Assembly (NCBI GenBank): GCA_016869915.1
Contig: VGDA01000010.1
Span: 1-23,408 of the forward strand
Direction of reading: 5' to 3'
DNA from: Alphaproteobacteria bacterium
GTDB lineage: Bacteria; Pseudomonadota; Alphaproteobacteria; CACIAM-22H2
Length of the DNA stretch: 23,408 nt
Below are positions 1 to 8,800 of the stretch, piece after piece. A program made the translations under genes and the position numbers. The first letter of the stretch is position 1. The number at the start of each line of letters is the position of its first letter. Under the pieces are notes generated by a model, which searched no databases, was not told the origin of the DNA, and saw only the letters and a list, made by a program, of their open reading frames with translations.

Positions 1-935
1 AGCGGCGGGCGCAGCTCGGCCGGCGCCGGGAAGCGCAGGTGGATGGCGGGATCGTCGCGCTCGAGGTCGACGCGCTGGCCCTCCAGCTTTTCCAGCATCT
101 TGATGCGGCTTTGCGCCTGGCGCGCCTTGCTCGCCTTGGCGCGGAAGCGGTCGACGAAGGACTGGAGGTGGCGCGCGCGCGCGGCCTGGCGGCTGGCCTG
201 CGCGGCCGCCTGTTCCATGCGCTCGGCGCGCACGCGCTCGAAGCGGTCGTAGTCGCCGGGATAGATCGTCAACGCGCCGTCTTGCAGGTGGAGGATATGC
301 GTCGACACGGCGTTGAGGACGTTGCGGTCGTGGCTGACCAGCAGGAGGCCGCGCGGCCACCGCCGCAGGAAGGCCTCCAGCCAGAGGCTCGCCTCGAGGT
401 CGAGATGGTTCGTGGGCTCGTCGAGCAGCAGCAGGTCGGGCTCGGCGAAGAGCGCGCCGGCGAGCGCCACGCGCATGCGCCACCCGCCGGAGAAGCTGGA
501 GAGCGGTCGCGCCTGCGTCGCGGCGTCGAAGCCGAGGCCGTGCAGGATCGAGGCGGCGCGCGCCGGCGCGGAATCCGCCGCCATCGCGGCGAGGCGCTCG
601 TGGATCTCCGCGATCTCGCCGGCGTCGGTCGCCTCGTCCTCGGCGGCGGCGAGCAGGCGCGCGCGCTCGGTGTCGCAGGCGAGGACGTGCTCGAGCGGCG
701 TCTGGTCGCCACCGGGCGCCTCCTGCGCCACGAGCCCGACCCGCGTTCGGCTGGCGAGCTCGACCTCGCCGCGATCGGGCTGGAGCTCGCCGGAAATCAG
801 CGCCAGCAGCGTCGACTTGCCCGCGCCGTTTCGCCCGACGAGGCCCACGCGCCACCCCGAGGAGAGCGCGGCGGAGGCGCCCTCCAGGATCTCGTGGCCG
901 CCGAGGCGCAGCGTCACGTCGGTGATGGTCAGCAT
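1..935 (-). CDS. ABC-F family ATPase (partial, C-terminus beyond the left edge)
   Basis: ABC-F proteins are soluble twin-ATPase proteins without membrane domains that act at the ribosome. Reading from the ATG at 935-933, the first ATPase domain shows Walker A GRNGAGKST (about residues 34-42), the signature FSGGWRMRVALA (about 148-159) and Walker B LLLLDEPTNHLDL (about 170-182), followed by the switch histidine in LLVSHDR. A basic, probably helical linker follows (ERMEQAAAQASRQAARARH), matching the inter-domain linker that touches tRNA in this family. The second ATPase domain lies outside the window. EPTNHLDLEAS is the ABC-F form of Walker B, which excludes a transporter ATPase. Subfamily is probably YheS/Uup-like housekeeping rather than an antibiotic-resistance type, but I cannot settle this from half the protein. 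No good Shine-Dalgarno sequence precedes the ATG. The gene is divergent from the EamA permease. Confidence 0.93.
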   Translation of the reverse strand, partial: MLTITDVTLRLGGHEILEGASAALSSGWRVGLVGRNGAGKSTLLALISGELQPDRGEVELASRTRVGLVAQEAPGGDQTPLEHVLACDTERARLLAAAEDEATDAGEIAEIHERLAAMAADSAPARAASILHGLGFDAATQARPLSSFSGGWRMRVALAGALFAEPDLLLLDEPTNHLDLEASLWLEAFLRRWPRGLLLVSHDRNVLNAVSTHILHLQDGALTIYPGDYDRFERVRAERMEQAAAQASRQAARARHLQSFVDRFRAKASKARQAQSRIKMLEKLEGQRVDLERDDPAIHLRFPAPAELRPP

Positions 936-941
936 GGCGGG

Positions 942-956
942 CGTGCTGATAGCACG
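942..956. repeat. Small inverted repeat upstream of the ABC-F gene
   Basis: The sequence CGTGCT-GAT-AGCACG is a perfect 6-bp inverted repeat with a 3-base centre. It ends a few bases upstream of the ABC-F start codon, inside the divergent region 936-1042. It could be an operator half-site pair or a small hairpin in the 5' leader. No regulator can be assigned, and a repeat this short can occur by chance. Confidence 0.3.
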
Positions 957-1042
957 GTCCGGGCGATGACCGTCACCCCGCGCCATTTCGCCGGGCGGGA
1001 AGGATGTGGCGCGTTCCCGCAGCAGCGGCGAGACTGTCGCGC

Positions 1043-1951
1043 GTGAAGACCGACAAGGGCCCGCGGCCCGACCTGCGCGCGCTGCTGCTCGCCCCGCTGG
1101 GCGCCATCCTCATAGGCGCCGTCCCGTATTTCGCGGTCGGGCTGCAGCGCTCCGGCATGGACACCGCCTCGATCCTGTTCTGGCGGTATTTCTTCGCGCT
1201 CTCGCTGCTTCTGCCGATCGCGCTGCTGCTCCGCCAGAAGCTGCGTGCCGGCTGGAACGAGGGCGGGCGCGGCCTGTTCCTCACCAGCCTGACGCTCGGC
1301 GCATTCCAGACCTTCTGCTACTTCCGCGCCGTGGAGTTCATACCGACCAGCGTCGCGGTGCTGTTCTTCTATGCCTATCCGCTGATGACGCTGCTGCTCC
1401 AGCGCGTCCTGCAGGGACGCCAGGCCCCGCTGCAGACGCTGTTCGCCTGCCTCCTCATCCTCGCCGGCGCCGGCGCGATGGCCCATGGCGCGCTGTGGCA
1501 GGCAGACCTCCCGCTGGCCGGGTTGCTGCTCGCGGCCATCGTCCCCGTGACCTATGGCTTCTATGCCATCCGCATGGCCACGCTTGCGGGCAGGCTGCCA
1601 TCCTTGCCCGCGGCGATCTTCATCCAGCTCGGACTGCTCGCGAGCTATGCCGCGATGACGCTCGTTTCCGGGCTGAGCACGGGTGGAGACGCCTGGACGT
1701 GGCTGCAGCTCTTCGCGATCGCGTCGATCGGCTCCGCGATCCCGATGTTCATCATGGCCTACAGCCTGCCGCGGCTCGGTGCCGCCGGCTTCGGCGTGAT
1801 GTCGAGCTTCGAGCTCGTCACCGTCGTGTTCTTCGGCGTCCTGCTGCTCGGCGAGCAGCTCACGCCCACGCAATGGATCGGCGTGGCCTGCGTGCTCGGC
1901 GGGATGCTCGTCTACCGCCCGGCGGCGGAGCGGCGCGCCGGCCCGGGCTGA
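1043..1951 (+). CDS. EamA/DMT-family permease
   Basis: Predicted inner-membrane carrier of the drug/metabolite transporter superfamily. It has about ten hydrophobic segments in two EamA halves. The first half contains the run LLLAPLGAILIGAVPYFAVG and the conserved pattern FWRYFFALSLLLP. The second ends in a conserved LGEQLTPTQWIG motif just before the last helix, which is typical of EamA proteins. Length (302 aa) is usual. I chose the GTG at 1043 because the 13 codons back to an ATG at 1004 encode a low-complexity stretch, and a GGAAGG abuts that ATG too closely to serve as its ribosome binding site. The ATG start cannot be excluded and would give 315 aa. The gene converges on the VOC gene with a 2-bp gap. 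Substrate is unknown; family members export amino acids, metabolites or drugs. Confidence 0.9.
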   Translation: MKTDKGPRPDLRALLLAPLGAILIGAVPYFAVGLQRSGMDTASILFWRYFFALSLLLPIALLLRQKLRAGWNEGGRGLFLTSLTLGAFQTFCYFRAVEFIPTSVAVLFFYAYPLMTLLLQRVLQGRQAPLQTLFACLLILAGAGAMAHGALWQADLPLAGLLLAAIVPVTYGFYAIRMATLAGRLPSLPAAIFIQLGLLASYAAMTLVSGLSTGGDAWTWLQLFAIASIGSAIPMFIMAYSLPRLGAAGFGVMSSFELVTVVFFGVLLLGEQLTPTQWIGVACVLGGMLVYRPAAERRAGPG

Positions 1952-1953
1952 GC

Positions 1954-2883
1954 TCAATCGACGCTGGCTGGGCCGAAGACGAAGAGGCCGCCGAGCGAAG
2001 CCGGCGCCGCGACGGCCAACCCCTCGGGCGCGCGGCGCAGCACGGCGATACCGGAATGCGCCAGCAGCGCCTCGGTCGCCGCCGCGTCGGCGACGCCGAT
2101 CACGGGCCCGGCGATCCAGGGCAGGCAGGGCGGGCGCATGCCGTAGCGCGCCTCGACCGCGCCCGCGTCGCCGAGCAGCACGCGGCCGCGATCCGTGCGC
2201 AGCACCTGCATGCCGCCATCGCCCGGGTCCGGCGCGCGCCCGGAGAGCATGGCCCAGCGGCGCGCCGCCTCCGCGACGTCCGGGACCGCGACGACGACGC
2301 CCTCGAGCGAGAGCGCGCCATTGGGATGGGTAAGCCATCGGTCCTGCCAGATGCAGGCAGGCGTGCGGTGCTCGACGAACTGGATGCGACCCTCGGGCAT
2401 GCGCTCGGGCGAGGCGCGCGCGACGCCGAAGCGCGCCGTCGCCTGGCTGCCATCCTCCATCCCGACCTCGCGCTGGAGCGCGACGACGGGTGGCGGCTCG
2501 AACCCCGAGGCGACGAGGCGCGCATGGACCGCGTCGGCCTCGGCCGTGCCGAAGCAGACGAGATGGGTGCCGGGATAGCGCGCCATCGCCGCGCGCAGCT
2601 TCGCCGCGTTGGGGGTGTCGCCGGTGGTCGCGAGGAACTCCAGGTAGCCGCGCGCGAGCATGGCGGTGCGGTTCGCCGTGCCGGCGGAGACCAGCGGCCC
2701 GCCGGGCTCGGTGCGATGGACCTGGTGCGAGACCGGGGTGAGCGAGAATCCCATGCGCGCGAGGTCGCGGCTCGCGGCGTCGATGTCGGGCAGGAAATGC
2801 GCCACGTGGTCGAGCACCAGCCCGCCCGTGGCCGGCACCTGGCGCGCGGCGGCGTCGCGCGCGGTCAGGACAGGAGCGCCCAT
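1954..2883 (-). CDS. Glyoxalase-like (VOC superfamily) protein
   Basis: 309-aa protein of the vicinal oxygen chelate fold, most like the glyoxalase-like family Pfam calls Glyoxalase_3 (assigned from memory of the pattern). It opens its first βαβββ unit with VLDHVAHFLPDI (about residues 23-34), containing the metal-type histidine of VOC proteins. A second unit starts near LEGVVVAVPDVAEAARRW (about 200-217). VOC enzymes include glyoxalase I, extradiol dioxygenases and isomerases, so the reaction cannot be predicted. No signal peptide or membrane helix is seen, so it is probably cytoplasmic. The ATG at 2883 overlaps the end of the upstream methyltransferase gene by 19 bp, indicating co-transcription as the third gene of an operon. 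An open frame continues upstream of this ATG, but only as a shadow of the methyltransferase gene. Confidence 0.8.
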   Translation of the reverse strand: MGAPVLTARDAAARQVPATGGLVLDHVAHFLPDIDAASRDLARMGFSLTPVSHQVHRTEPGGPLVSAGTANRTAMLARGYLEFLATTGDTPNAAKLRAAMARYPGTHLVCFGTAEADAVHARLVASGFEPPPVVALQREVGMEDGSQATARFGVARASPERMPEGRIQFVEHRTPACIWQDRWLTHPNGALSLEGVVVAVPDVAEAARRWAMLSGRAPDPGDGGMQVLRTDRGRVLLGDAGAVEARYGMRPPCLPWIAGPVIGVADAAATEALLAHSGIAVLRRAPEGLAVAAPASLGGLFVFGPASVD

Positions 2884-3776
2884 GTCAGCTCGTGCTTGTT
2901 GTGGTGGAGATGCATGAGGCGCGCCCCCGGGATGGCGGCGAAGGCCCGCGCGGTGGCATGGTCGGTCTCCGCCTGGAACTTGATCGTGCAGACCATGTTG
3001 CGCGCGAGGCCCGCCTCGCGCCAGCGCTCGACGAGGGCGAGCAGGCGCGCGGGGTAGCAGATGATGTCGCTGAACAGCCAGTCGACCGGCCCGACATCCG
3101 CCGGGGCGAGGCCGAAGGCGCTCTCCTGCCGCGTCTCGACGCCCGGCATCGCGGCGACGCGCGGGTCCAGCGGGGCCTTGTCGATCGCGACCACGCGCGT
3201 ACCCAGGCCGGCGAGGACCCAGGTCCAGCCGCCCGGCGAGGCGCCGAGGTCGACGCAGCGCTCGCCTGGCGCGGGATGGCGGCCGAGAACCGTGAAGGCC
3301 TCCCAGAGCTTCAGGTAGGCCCGGTTGGGCGGGCCCTCGCGATCCTCGGCGAAGACCGGCTCGCCATGGCGGAAGGCGGAACTGCAGCGCGCGCTGGCAT
3401 AGACGAGGTCGGGCTCGCGCAGCGTCCACGATCCGAGCGGGGCGGCGGGCTGCGGCGCGGGGAAGACATGCGCGCGCGGCCGCATCGGCGGCAGCTTCTC
3501 CTCGATCAGCGCCGCGCGCCGGAAATGCCCGGTGGCGTAGAGCGCCCAGTTGCGCTGCATGGCGCGCAGCTGGCGCGACGCGTCGCCGATCGAGGCGATG
3601 GGCAGGCGCTGCATGTCGAACCAGGTGTTCGCCGCCCAGGCCGCCTGCCGCGCGGGGCCGCGGGTGACGACGAGGCGGTCGAGCACCTCCTCGACCTCGG
3701 CGCCCTCGAGCTCGGCGAGGAGCTGGGGCAGGAAGCCTTCGGCCGCGAGATAGGCGGTGCGCGTCTCGTCGATCAT
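2865..3776 (-). CDS. RlmM-like SAM-dependent RNA 2'-O-methyltransferase
   Basis: 303-aa protein with a C-terminal FtsJ-type Rossmann methyltransferase domain. The SAM-binding motif I is CVDLGASPGGWTW (174-186), very like E. coli RlmM, which 2'-O-methylates C2498 of 23S rRNA. All four residues of the catalytic K-D-K-E tetrad are present: K156 (AYLKLW), D237 (LFSDII), K266 (CTIKFQ) and E296 (KHELTW). The N-terminal part (1-115) is shorter than the THUMP-containing half of E. coli RlmM (366 aa), so the RNA-recognition part differs or is reduced. The gene starts 8 bp after the phosphatase stop codon and overlaps the VOC gene by 19 bp, so the three genes look like one transcript. An rRNA ribose methyltransferase is the best guess; the exact target nucleotide is inference. 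Confidence 0.88.
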   Translation of the reverse strand: MIDETRTAYLAAEGFLPQLLAELEGAEVEEVLDRLVVTRGPARQAAWAANTWFDMQRLPIASIGDASRQLRAMQRNWALYATGHFRRAALIEEKLPPMRPRAHVFPAPQPAAPLGSWTLREPDLVYASARCSSAFRHGEPVFAEDREGPPNRAYLKLWEAFTVLGRHPAPGERCVDLGASPGGWTWVLAGLGTRVVAIDKAPLDPRVAAMPGVETRQESAFGLAPADVGPVDWLFSDIICYPARLLALVERWREAGLARNMVCTIKFQAETDHATARAFAAIPGARLMHLHHNKHELTWALLS

Positions 3777-3784
3777 GCCGCGGC

Positions 3785-4588
3785 CTAGTACCCCGAATCA
3801 CTGGCGATCATGGCGCGCGCCGAGGCCCAGGCGAGGTTGGCGCGGGTCATGAGGATCGGCTCGTTCCAGCGCCGCGGCGAATAGGGCGCTTCGTCGGCGA
3901 GGAAGCGCGCCTGGCCACCGGCCTCGCGCAGCGCCAGCGCGCCGGCCGCGTGGTCCCAGGGCCAGCCGCGATTCAGGTAGAGGAGGTCCGCCGCCCCCGC
4001 TGCCATCTCGAGGAAGGCGATGGCGCCACCGCCGGGTCGCGGCCCGACCTCGAAGCGGCCCTCGGCGCGGTCGCGCGCGCGCGCGCCATCCGGGAGCCTG
4101 CCGAGGAACATGCCCAGCGGCAGGTCGCCCGCCGCGCGCGGCGGGCGCGGCGCGTACCCCGAGAGGCGCGCGCCCGCGCCGCGCTCGGCGGCGAGGCGCC
4201 TCCCGCCGCGGGGCTGCATGATCCAGCCGCCGATGGTCTCGCCGTCGCGAAGGAGAGCAACGATGATCCCGAAGTCGTCGCGCCGGTCGATGAAGCTGCG
4301 CGTGCCGTCGATCGGGTCGACGACCCAGAGCAGCCCTTCGGCCGCGATGCGTGCCATCAGCGAGGGATCCGCCGAGGCGGCCTCCTCGCCGAGCACGCGC
4401 GCGCCGGTAAGCAGCGCGGCCAGGCGCGGGGCAAGGAATTCCTCGGCCTCGCGGTCGGCGATGGTGACGAAGTCGTTCGCCTTCTTCTCGTCGATGTCGC
4501 CCGAGGCCAGGCGGCCGAAGCGCGGCAGGACGATCCGCTCGCTGGCCTCCGCCATCAGGGCCTCGACGTCCTCGTGGGGCATGCGCAT
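3785..4588 (-). CDS. Inositol-monophosphatase family phosphatase (possibly histidinol-phosphatase)
   Basis: Mg2+-dependent sugar-phosphate phosphatase of the IMPase/HisN/SuhB family, 267 aa, the usual size. Metal and phosphate-binding motifs are intact: D45 in TIADREAEE, GEE at 67-69, VDPIDGTRSF at 90-99 with D91 and D94, and WDHAAGALALREAGG at 211-225 with D212. The family dephosphorylates inositol phosphates, histidinol phosphate, 3'-phosphoadenosine phosphate or fructose bisphosphate. The W-D-x-A-A-G-x-L motif plus the short loop after PIDGT resembles bacterial HisN-type histidinol-phosphatases, but no his genes are nearby, so this is only suggestive. The protein is cytoplasmic by appearance. 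It is the first gene of a minus-strand operon with the RlmM-like and VOC genes. The start at 4588 is followed by a second ATG two codons later, which may be the real start. Confidence 0.9.
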   Translation of the reverse strand: MRMPHEDVEALMAEASERIVLPRFGRLASGDIDEKKANDFVTIADREAEEFLAPRLAALLTGARVLGEEAASADPSLMARIAAEGLLWVVDPIDGTRSFIDRRDDFGIIVALLRDGETIGGWIMQPRGGRRLAAERGAGARLSGYAPRPPRAAGDLPLGMFLGRLPDGARARDRAEGRFEVGPRPGGGAIAFLEMAAGAADLLYLNRGWPWDHAAGALALREAGGQARFLADEAPYSPRRWNEPILMTRANLAWASARAMIASDSGY

Positions 4589-4656
4589 GGCGATGGAGTA
4601 CAGCCGAAACGCGCCCGCGTGAAGCTGCTTGGAGCCGTGGCCGCGATCTGGTCCAC

Positions 4657-4666
4657 TGCCGCGGCA
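4657..4666. promoter_or_regulatory. 10-bp palindrome upstream of the RraA-like gene
   Basis: TGCCGCGGCA is a perfect palindrome about 10 bp before the strong Shine-Dalgarno sequence (GGGGAGGGG) of the RraA-like gene. It lies in the 95-bp divergent region shared with the phosphatase operon and could be an operator. It is short and GC-rich, so chance is possible. Confidence 0.25.
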
Positions 4667-4683
4667 ATCCCGGGGAGGGGAAC

Positions 4684-5373
4684 ATGATCGAGGATCCGCC
4701 GCTGCTCACCGTGCGCAGGCGCTTCGCGCGCCCGACACGCGCGCAGCTCGACGCCTTCGCGGGCGTGCCGACCGGCTTCGTCGCCGACGCGATGAACGGC
4801 AGGGGCGCGCTCGATGCACGCATCAAGCCGATCGGCCGCACGCCCGCCTCGTTCCACGGCGTCGCGATCACCTGCCACGCCGGCCCAGCCGACAACCTCG
4901 CGCTGTTCGGTGCGCTCGCCCATGGCGAGCCCGGCGACGTCATGGTCTGCGCCACCGACGGCTTCGCGGAGACGGCCGTGACCGGCGACCTCCTGCTCGG
5001 CATGGCGCGCAACCGCGGCCTCGCCGGCTTCGTCACCGATGGCATGGTGCGCGACGTGCCGGGCATCGAGGCGGTGGGGCTGCCCTGCTTCGCGGCGGGC
5101 GTGACGCCGAATTCCCCGGTGCGCAACGGGCCGGGAACGGTCGGCATGCCCGTCGTCGTGGGCGGCGTCGCGGTCGGGTCCGGGGACATCGTGGTCGGCG
5201 ACGGCGACGGGATCGTCGCCGTGCCCTTCTCTGCGATCGAGGCCGTGATCGCGCGCCTGGTCGCGGTGAAGGCAGCGGAGGCGGCGCTCGACGCGAAGGT
5301 GCGCGGCGGGCTCCAGTTGCCCAACTTCATCCGCGCGATGATGGACGCCGGCCGGTTCCGCGAGGTCGATTGA
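4684..5373 (+). CDS. RraA-like / HMG-CHA aldolase family protein
   Basis: 229-aa protein of the RraA/dimethylmenaquinone-methyltransferase-like family. Members include class II pyruvate aldolases (4-hydroxy-4-methyl-2-oxoglutarate/4-carboxy-4-hydroxy-2-oxoadipate aldolase) and the RNase E inhibitor RraA. The active-site signature of the aldolases is present: GDLLLGMARNRG (101-112) followed by GFVTDGMVRD (115-124), where R123 and D124 match the catalytic Arg-Asp pair. The tail motif GDGDGIVAVP (172-181) is also typical. Retention of these residues favours a divalent-metal aldolase or oxaloacetate decarboxylase over RraA itself. No protocatechuate or gallate cleavage genes lie nearby, so the substrate is open. 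The ATG at 4684 has a strong ribosome binding site, GGGGAGGGGAAC. It converges on the small exported-protein gene with a 6-bp gap. Confidence 0.88.
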   Translation: MIEDPPLLTVRRRFARPTRAQLDAFAGVPTGFVADAMNGRGALDARIKPIGRTPASFHGVAITCHAGPADNLALFGALAHGEPGDVMVCATDGFAETAVTGDLLLGMARNRGLAGFVTDGMVRDVPGIEAVGLPCFAAGVTPNSPVRNGPGTVGMPVVVGGVAVGSGDIVVGDGDGIVAVPFSAIEAVIARLVAVKAAEAALDAKVRGGLQLPNFIRAMMDAGRFREVD

Positions 5374-5379
5374 GCCGGC

Positions 5380-5898
5380 TCACTCCAGCGTGAAGCCGCG
5401 CGCGCGCGACGAGCGTCCGATCTCGTCGACGAGGAGGCGCGCGATCTGGTCGAAGATCGCCGCCTCGTCGTTGGCGGGGGCGAGGTAGCTCGCCTCGCCC
5501 GACCAGAAGCGGCGGCCGCTGGCCGCCTCGTCGAGCGTCATCGATATCGCGAACTTCACGCGCCCGCGCGTGTCGGCGACGCCGCGATGCAGGCGTTGCG
5601 GGACGCGCTCGACCTCGGTGTCGAAGTTCAGCGCCAGGGGCGCACCCGCCGCCTGGTAGCGCCGGCCGGCCTGGCGCAGCGCGTCGCCGAGCTTGCGCAG
5701 GATGCGGATGTTCTCCGGGCGGTCGTCGAGCGCGCGCGGGGAGATCGCGAGCCCCTCGGGCATGGGGGCGTGGACCGAGCCATGCACCTGGCCCCACTCG
5801 ACGGCCTCGCCGCGCGCGAGCGCGGCGGCCGGAACAAGCGCCAGCGGCAGGGCGATCAGCAGGCGCCGTCCGGGATCACTCCGCCGGCGCGTGGCCAT
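5380..5898 (-). CDS. Small exported protein of unknown function, third gene of the RND operon
   Basis: 172-aa protein that I do not recognise. The N-terminus is a clear export signal: a basic stretch with RR pairs (MATRRRSDPGRR), a hydrophobic core LLIALPLALVPAAALA (13-28), and probable cleavage after ALA. The paired arginines before LLIA could suit Sec or possibly Tat. The mature part of about 144 residues has no cysteine and ends in a pattern (RFWSGEASYL, then DEAAIFDQIARLLVDEIGR) that vaguely recalls DUF4136-like periplasmic or lipoprotein domains; this is a weak impression. The start codon lies within the last codons of the RND pump gene (23-bp overlap), so the two are almost certainly co-transcribed and perhaps translationally coupled. 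A role in pump assembly or envelope protection is possible but unproven. Confidence 0.8.
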   Translation of the reverse strand: MATRRRSDPGRRLLIALPLALVPAAALARGEAVEWGQVHGSVHAPMPEGLAISPRALDDRPENIRILRKLGDALRQAGRRYQAAGAPLALNFDTEVERVPQRLHRGVADTRGRVKFAISMTLDEAASGRRFWSGEASYLAPANDEAAIFDQIARLLVDEIGRSSRARGFTLE

Positions 5899-8800
5899 GG
5901 CCCCGGCCGCCGCGGCCCTGGTCGGTCTCCATCTGCGACAGGCGCTGCGCGATCGCGTTGATCGGCTTGGTGAAGGGCGCGAGCAGCAGGTAGAGGGCCG
6001 GGATCACGAACACGGTCAGCACCGTGGCGAAGGACACGCCGCCGATGATGACCCAGCCGATCGCCTCGCGGCTCTCCGCGCCCGCGCCACGCGCGAAGGC
6101 GAGCGGGATTGCGCCGCAGATCGTCGCGATCGAGGTCATCAGGATCGGGCGCAGCCGCGCGACCGAGGCCTCGAGCACCGCGTCGTGGACGCTGCGGCCC
6201 TCATCGCGGAGCTGGTTCGCGAACTCGACGATCAGGATGCCGTTCTTCGTCATCAACCCGACGAGCAGGATCATGCCGATCTGGCTGTAGATGTTGAGGC
6301 TGATGCCGGTCAGGAACAGCGCGCCGAGCCCGCCGGTCACGGCAAGCGGCACCGCCAGCATGATCACCAGCGGGTGGATCCAGCTCTCGAACTGTCCGGA
6401 GAGCACGAGGAAGACCACCACGAGCGCGAGCGCGAAGGTGACCATCAGCGAGCTCGAGCTGTCCTTGAACTCTCGGCTCTGGCCCTGGTAGCCGATGCGC
6501 ACCTCGGGAGGCAGGTCCTCTCGCACGATGCGCTCGAGCGTCTCGAGGCCTTCGGCGATGGTGAATCCCGGGGCGAGCTGCGAGCGGATGGTTATCGAGC
6601 GCAGCCGGTCGACGCGGTTGAGCTCCTGCGGGCCCGCGGCCTCGACGAGTTGCACGACGTTGGAGAGCGGGATCAGCTCGCGCGTCGTCTGCGAGCGCAC
6701 GAAGATCGAGGCTAGGTCGGACGGCGTCGCGCGGTCCTCGGCGCGCGCCTGCATGATGACCTTGTATTCCTCGCCGCGATCCACGTAGGTGTTCACCTCG
6801 CGCGAGCCGAACATGGTCTCCAGCGTCTTTCCGATCTCCTCGATCGACACGCCGAGGTCGGCCGCCTTGGCCCGGTCGATGCGCACGCGCAGCTCCGGCT
6901 TGTTCTCCCTGTAGTTGGAGTCGGGGTTGACGAAGCGCGGGTCGCTGCGCACGCGATCGAGCACACGGTCGCGCCAGCCGCGCAGCGTCTCATAGTCGCT
7001 GCCGCCGATGACGAACAGGATCGGGCTGGGGTCGCCGCGCTGGCCGAGCGTGCCCGGGCTGTTGACGCGCGCGAAGGCGCCGGGGATGGCTGCGATCTTT
7101 GGCGCGACCTCGCGCATCATGTCCTGCTGCTTGCGCTCGCGTTGGCCCCAGGGCTTGAGGCGGACGAACACGTTCGCGACGTTCACCGGGGCCGGGCGCG
7201 CGAAGCTGGGCGCAAGGTTGGCCATGACAGCCTCGACGTTGCCCTCCTCGACGAGCGGCCTGAGCGTCTGCTCGATCTTGATCACCTGCTCGCGGGTGAA
7301 GCCGAGCGACGCGCCCTCGGGCGTGAAGACCTGGATCCACATCGCGCCGCGATCCTCCGCCGGGGTCAGTTCCTTCGGCAGGGTTGTGAAGAGGACATAG
7401 GCGAACGAGGAGACGGCGAGCGCGAGCGCGATGATGACGGCGGGCATGCCGAGCGTGGCGCGCAGCAGCCAGCGATAGCCCGAGTTCATTCCGACGAAGA
7501 GGGGCTCGGTCACGCGATAGAGGAGGCCCTCGCCCTCGTGGGGCTTGAGGAACTTCGAGCACATCATCGGCGACAGCGTGAGCGCGACCAGGCCGGAGAA
7601 GACGACCGACGCCGCGAGCGCGATCCCGAACTCCGTGAACAGCCGGCCGATGTTGCCCTCCATGAAGGAGATCGGCACGAAGACGGCGATCAGCGTCAGC
7701 GTCGTCGAGATGACCGCGAAGGCGATCTGGCGCGAGCCGCGCAGGGCGGCGAGCAGTGGCGGCTCGCCGAGCTCGACGCGGCGATGGATGTTCTCCAGCA
7801 CCACGATCGCGTCGTCGACGACGATGCCGATCGCCAGCACCAGCGCGAGCAGCGTCAGCACGTTGAGAGAGAAGCCCATCGCCGCCATGACGGTGAAGGA
7901 GCCGATGATGGAGACCGGGATGGCGATGGTCGGGATGATCGTGGCCCGCACCGAGCGCAGGAAGAAGAAGATCACGCCGATGACCAGCAGGATGCCGATC
8001 CCGAGGGCATGGAAGACCTCGTAGATCGACTGCTTGATGAACTGGGACTCGTCGTAGCTGACGATGTAGCTCACGCCCTCGGGCAGCGCGTCGCGCAGGC
8101 GCTGCATCTCCGCCTTCGCGCCCTCGGCGACGGTGAGCGTGTTGGCCGTCGACTGGCGCAGGATCCCCAGCCCGACGGCCGTGCGGCCGTTGGTGCGCAT
8201 CTCGCTGCGCTCGTCCTCGGGCGCGATCTCGACGCGCGCGATCTCGCCGATGCGAACGGGATAGCCGCTGCGCGTCGCCACGACGATGGCGCGGAACTGC
8301 TCCGGCGTCTGGAGCCGCGAATCGGTCTTCACCGTGAACTCGCGCTGTACCGATTCGATGCGGCCGGAGGGCAGCTCGATGTTCTGCCGCCTGATGGCGC
8401 TCTCGACGTCGGCGACGGTCAGGCCGCGCGCGGCGAGCGCCGCGCGGTCGAGCCAGATCCGCATCGCGAAGCGCCGCTCGCCGGAGATCTGGACCTGCGC
8501 GACGCCGGGCACGATCGACAGCTTGTCGACCAGGTTGCGCCGCGCGAAGTCCGTCAGCTCCATCTGGTTCATGCGGTCGGACGTCAGGCTAAAGAAGACG
8601 ATCGATCGCGCGTCGGAATCGACCTTGGCGACGACCGGGTCCTCCGCTGCCTCCGGCAGGCGCGCGCGGATGCGCGCGACGCGGTCGCGCACGTCGGCCG
8701 CCGCGGCGTCGACGTTGCGGTCGATGCGGAACTCGATGACGACCTGGCTGCGCTCCTCGCGGCTCTGGGAGGTGATCGCGCGCACGCCCTCGATGCCGGA

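Noticed and set aside
1006..3057. A 683-codon plus-strand open frame crossing the EamA, VOC and methyltransferase genes
   Set aside because: It spans three well-supported genes in the wrong frame or strand, and its translation is Arg/Ala-rich low-complexity sequence.
1954..3801. A 615-codon minus-strand frame that could be read as a methyltransferase-VOC fusion
   Set aside because: Only the last half encodes the VOC protein. The first half is an out-of-frame shadow of the methyltransferase gene, which has its own stop at 2865.
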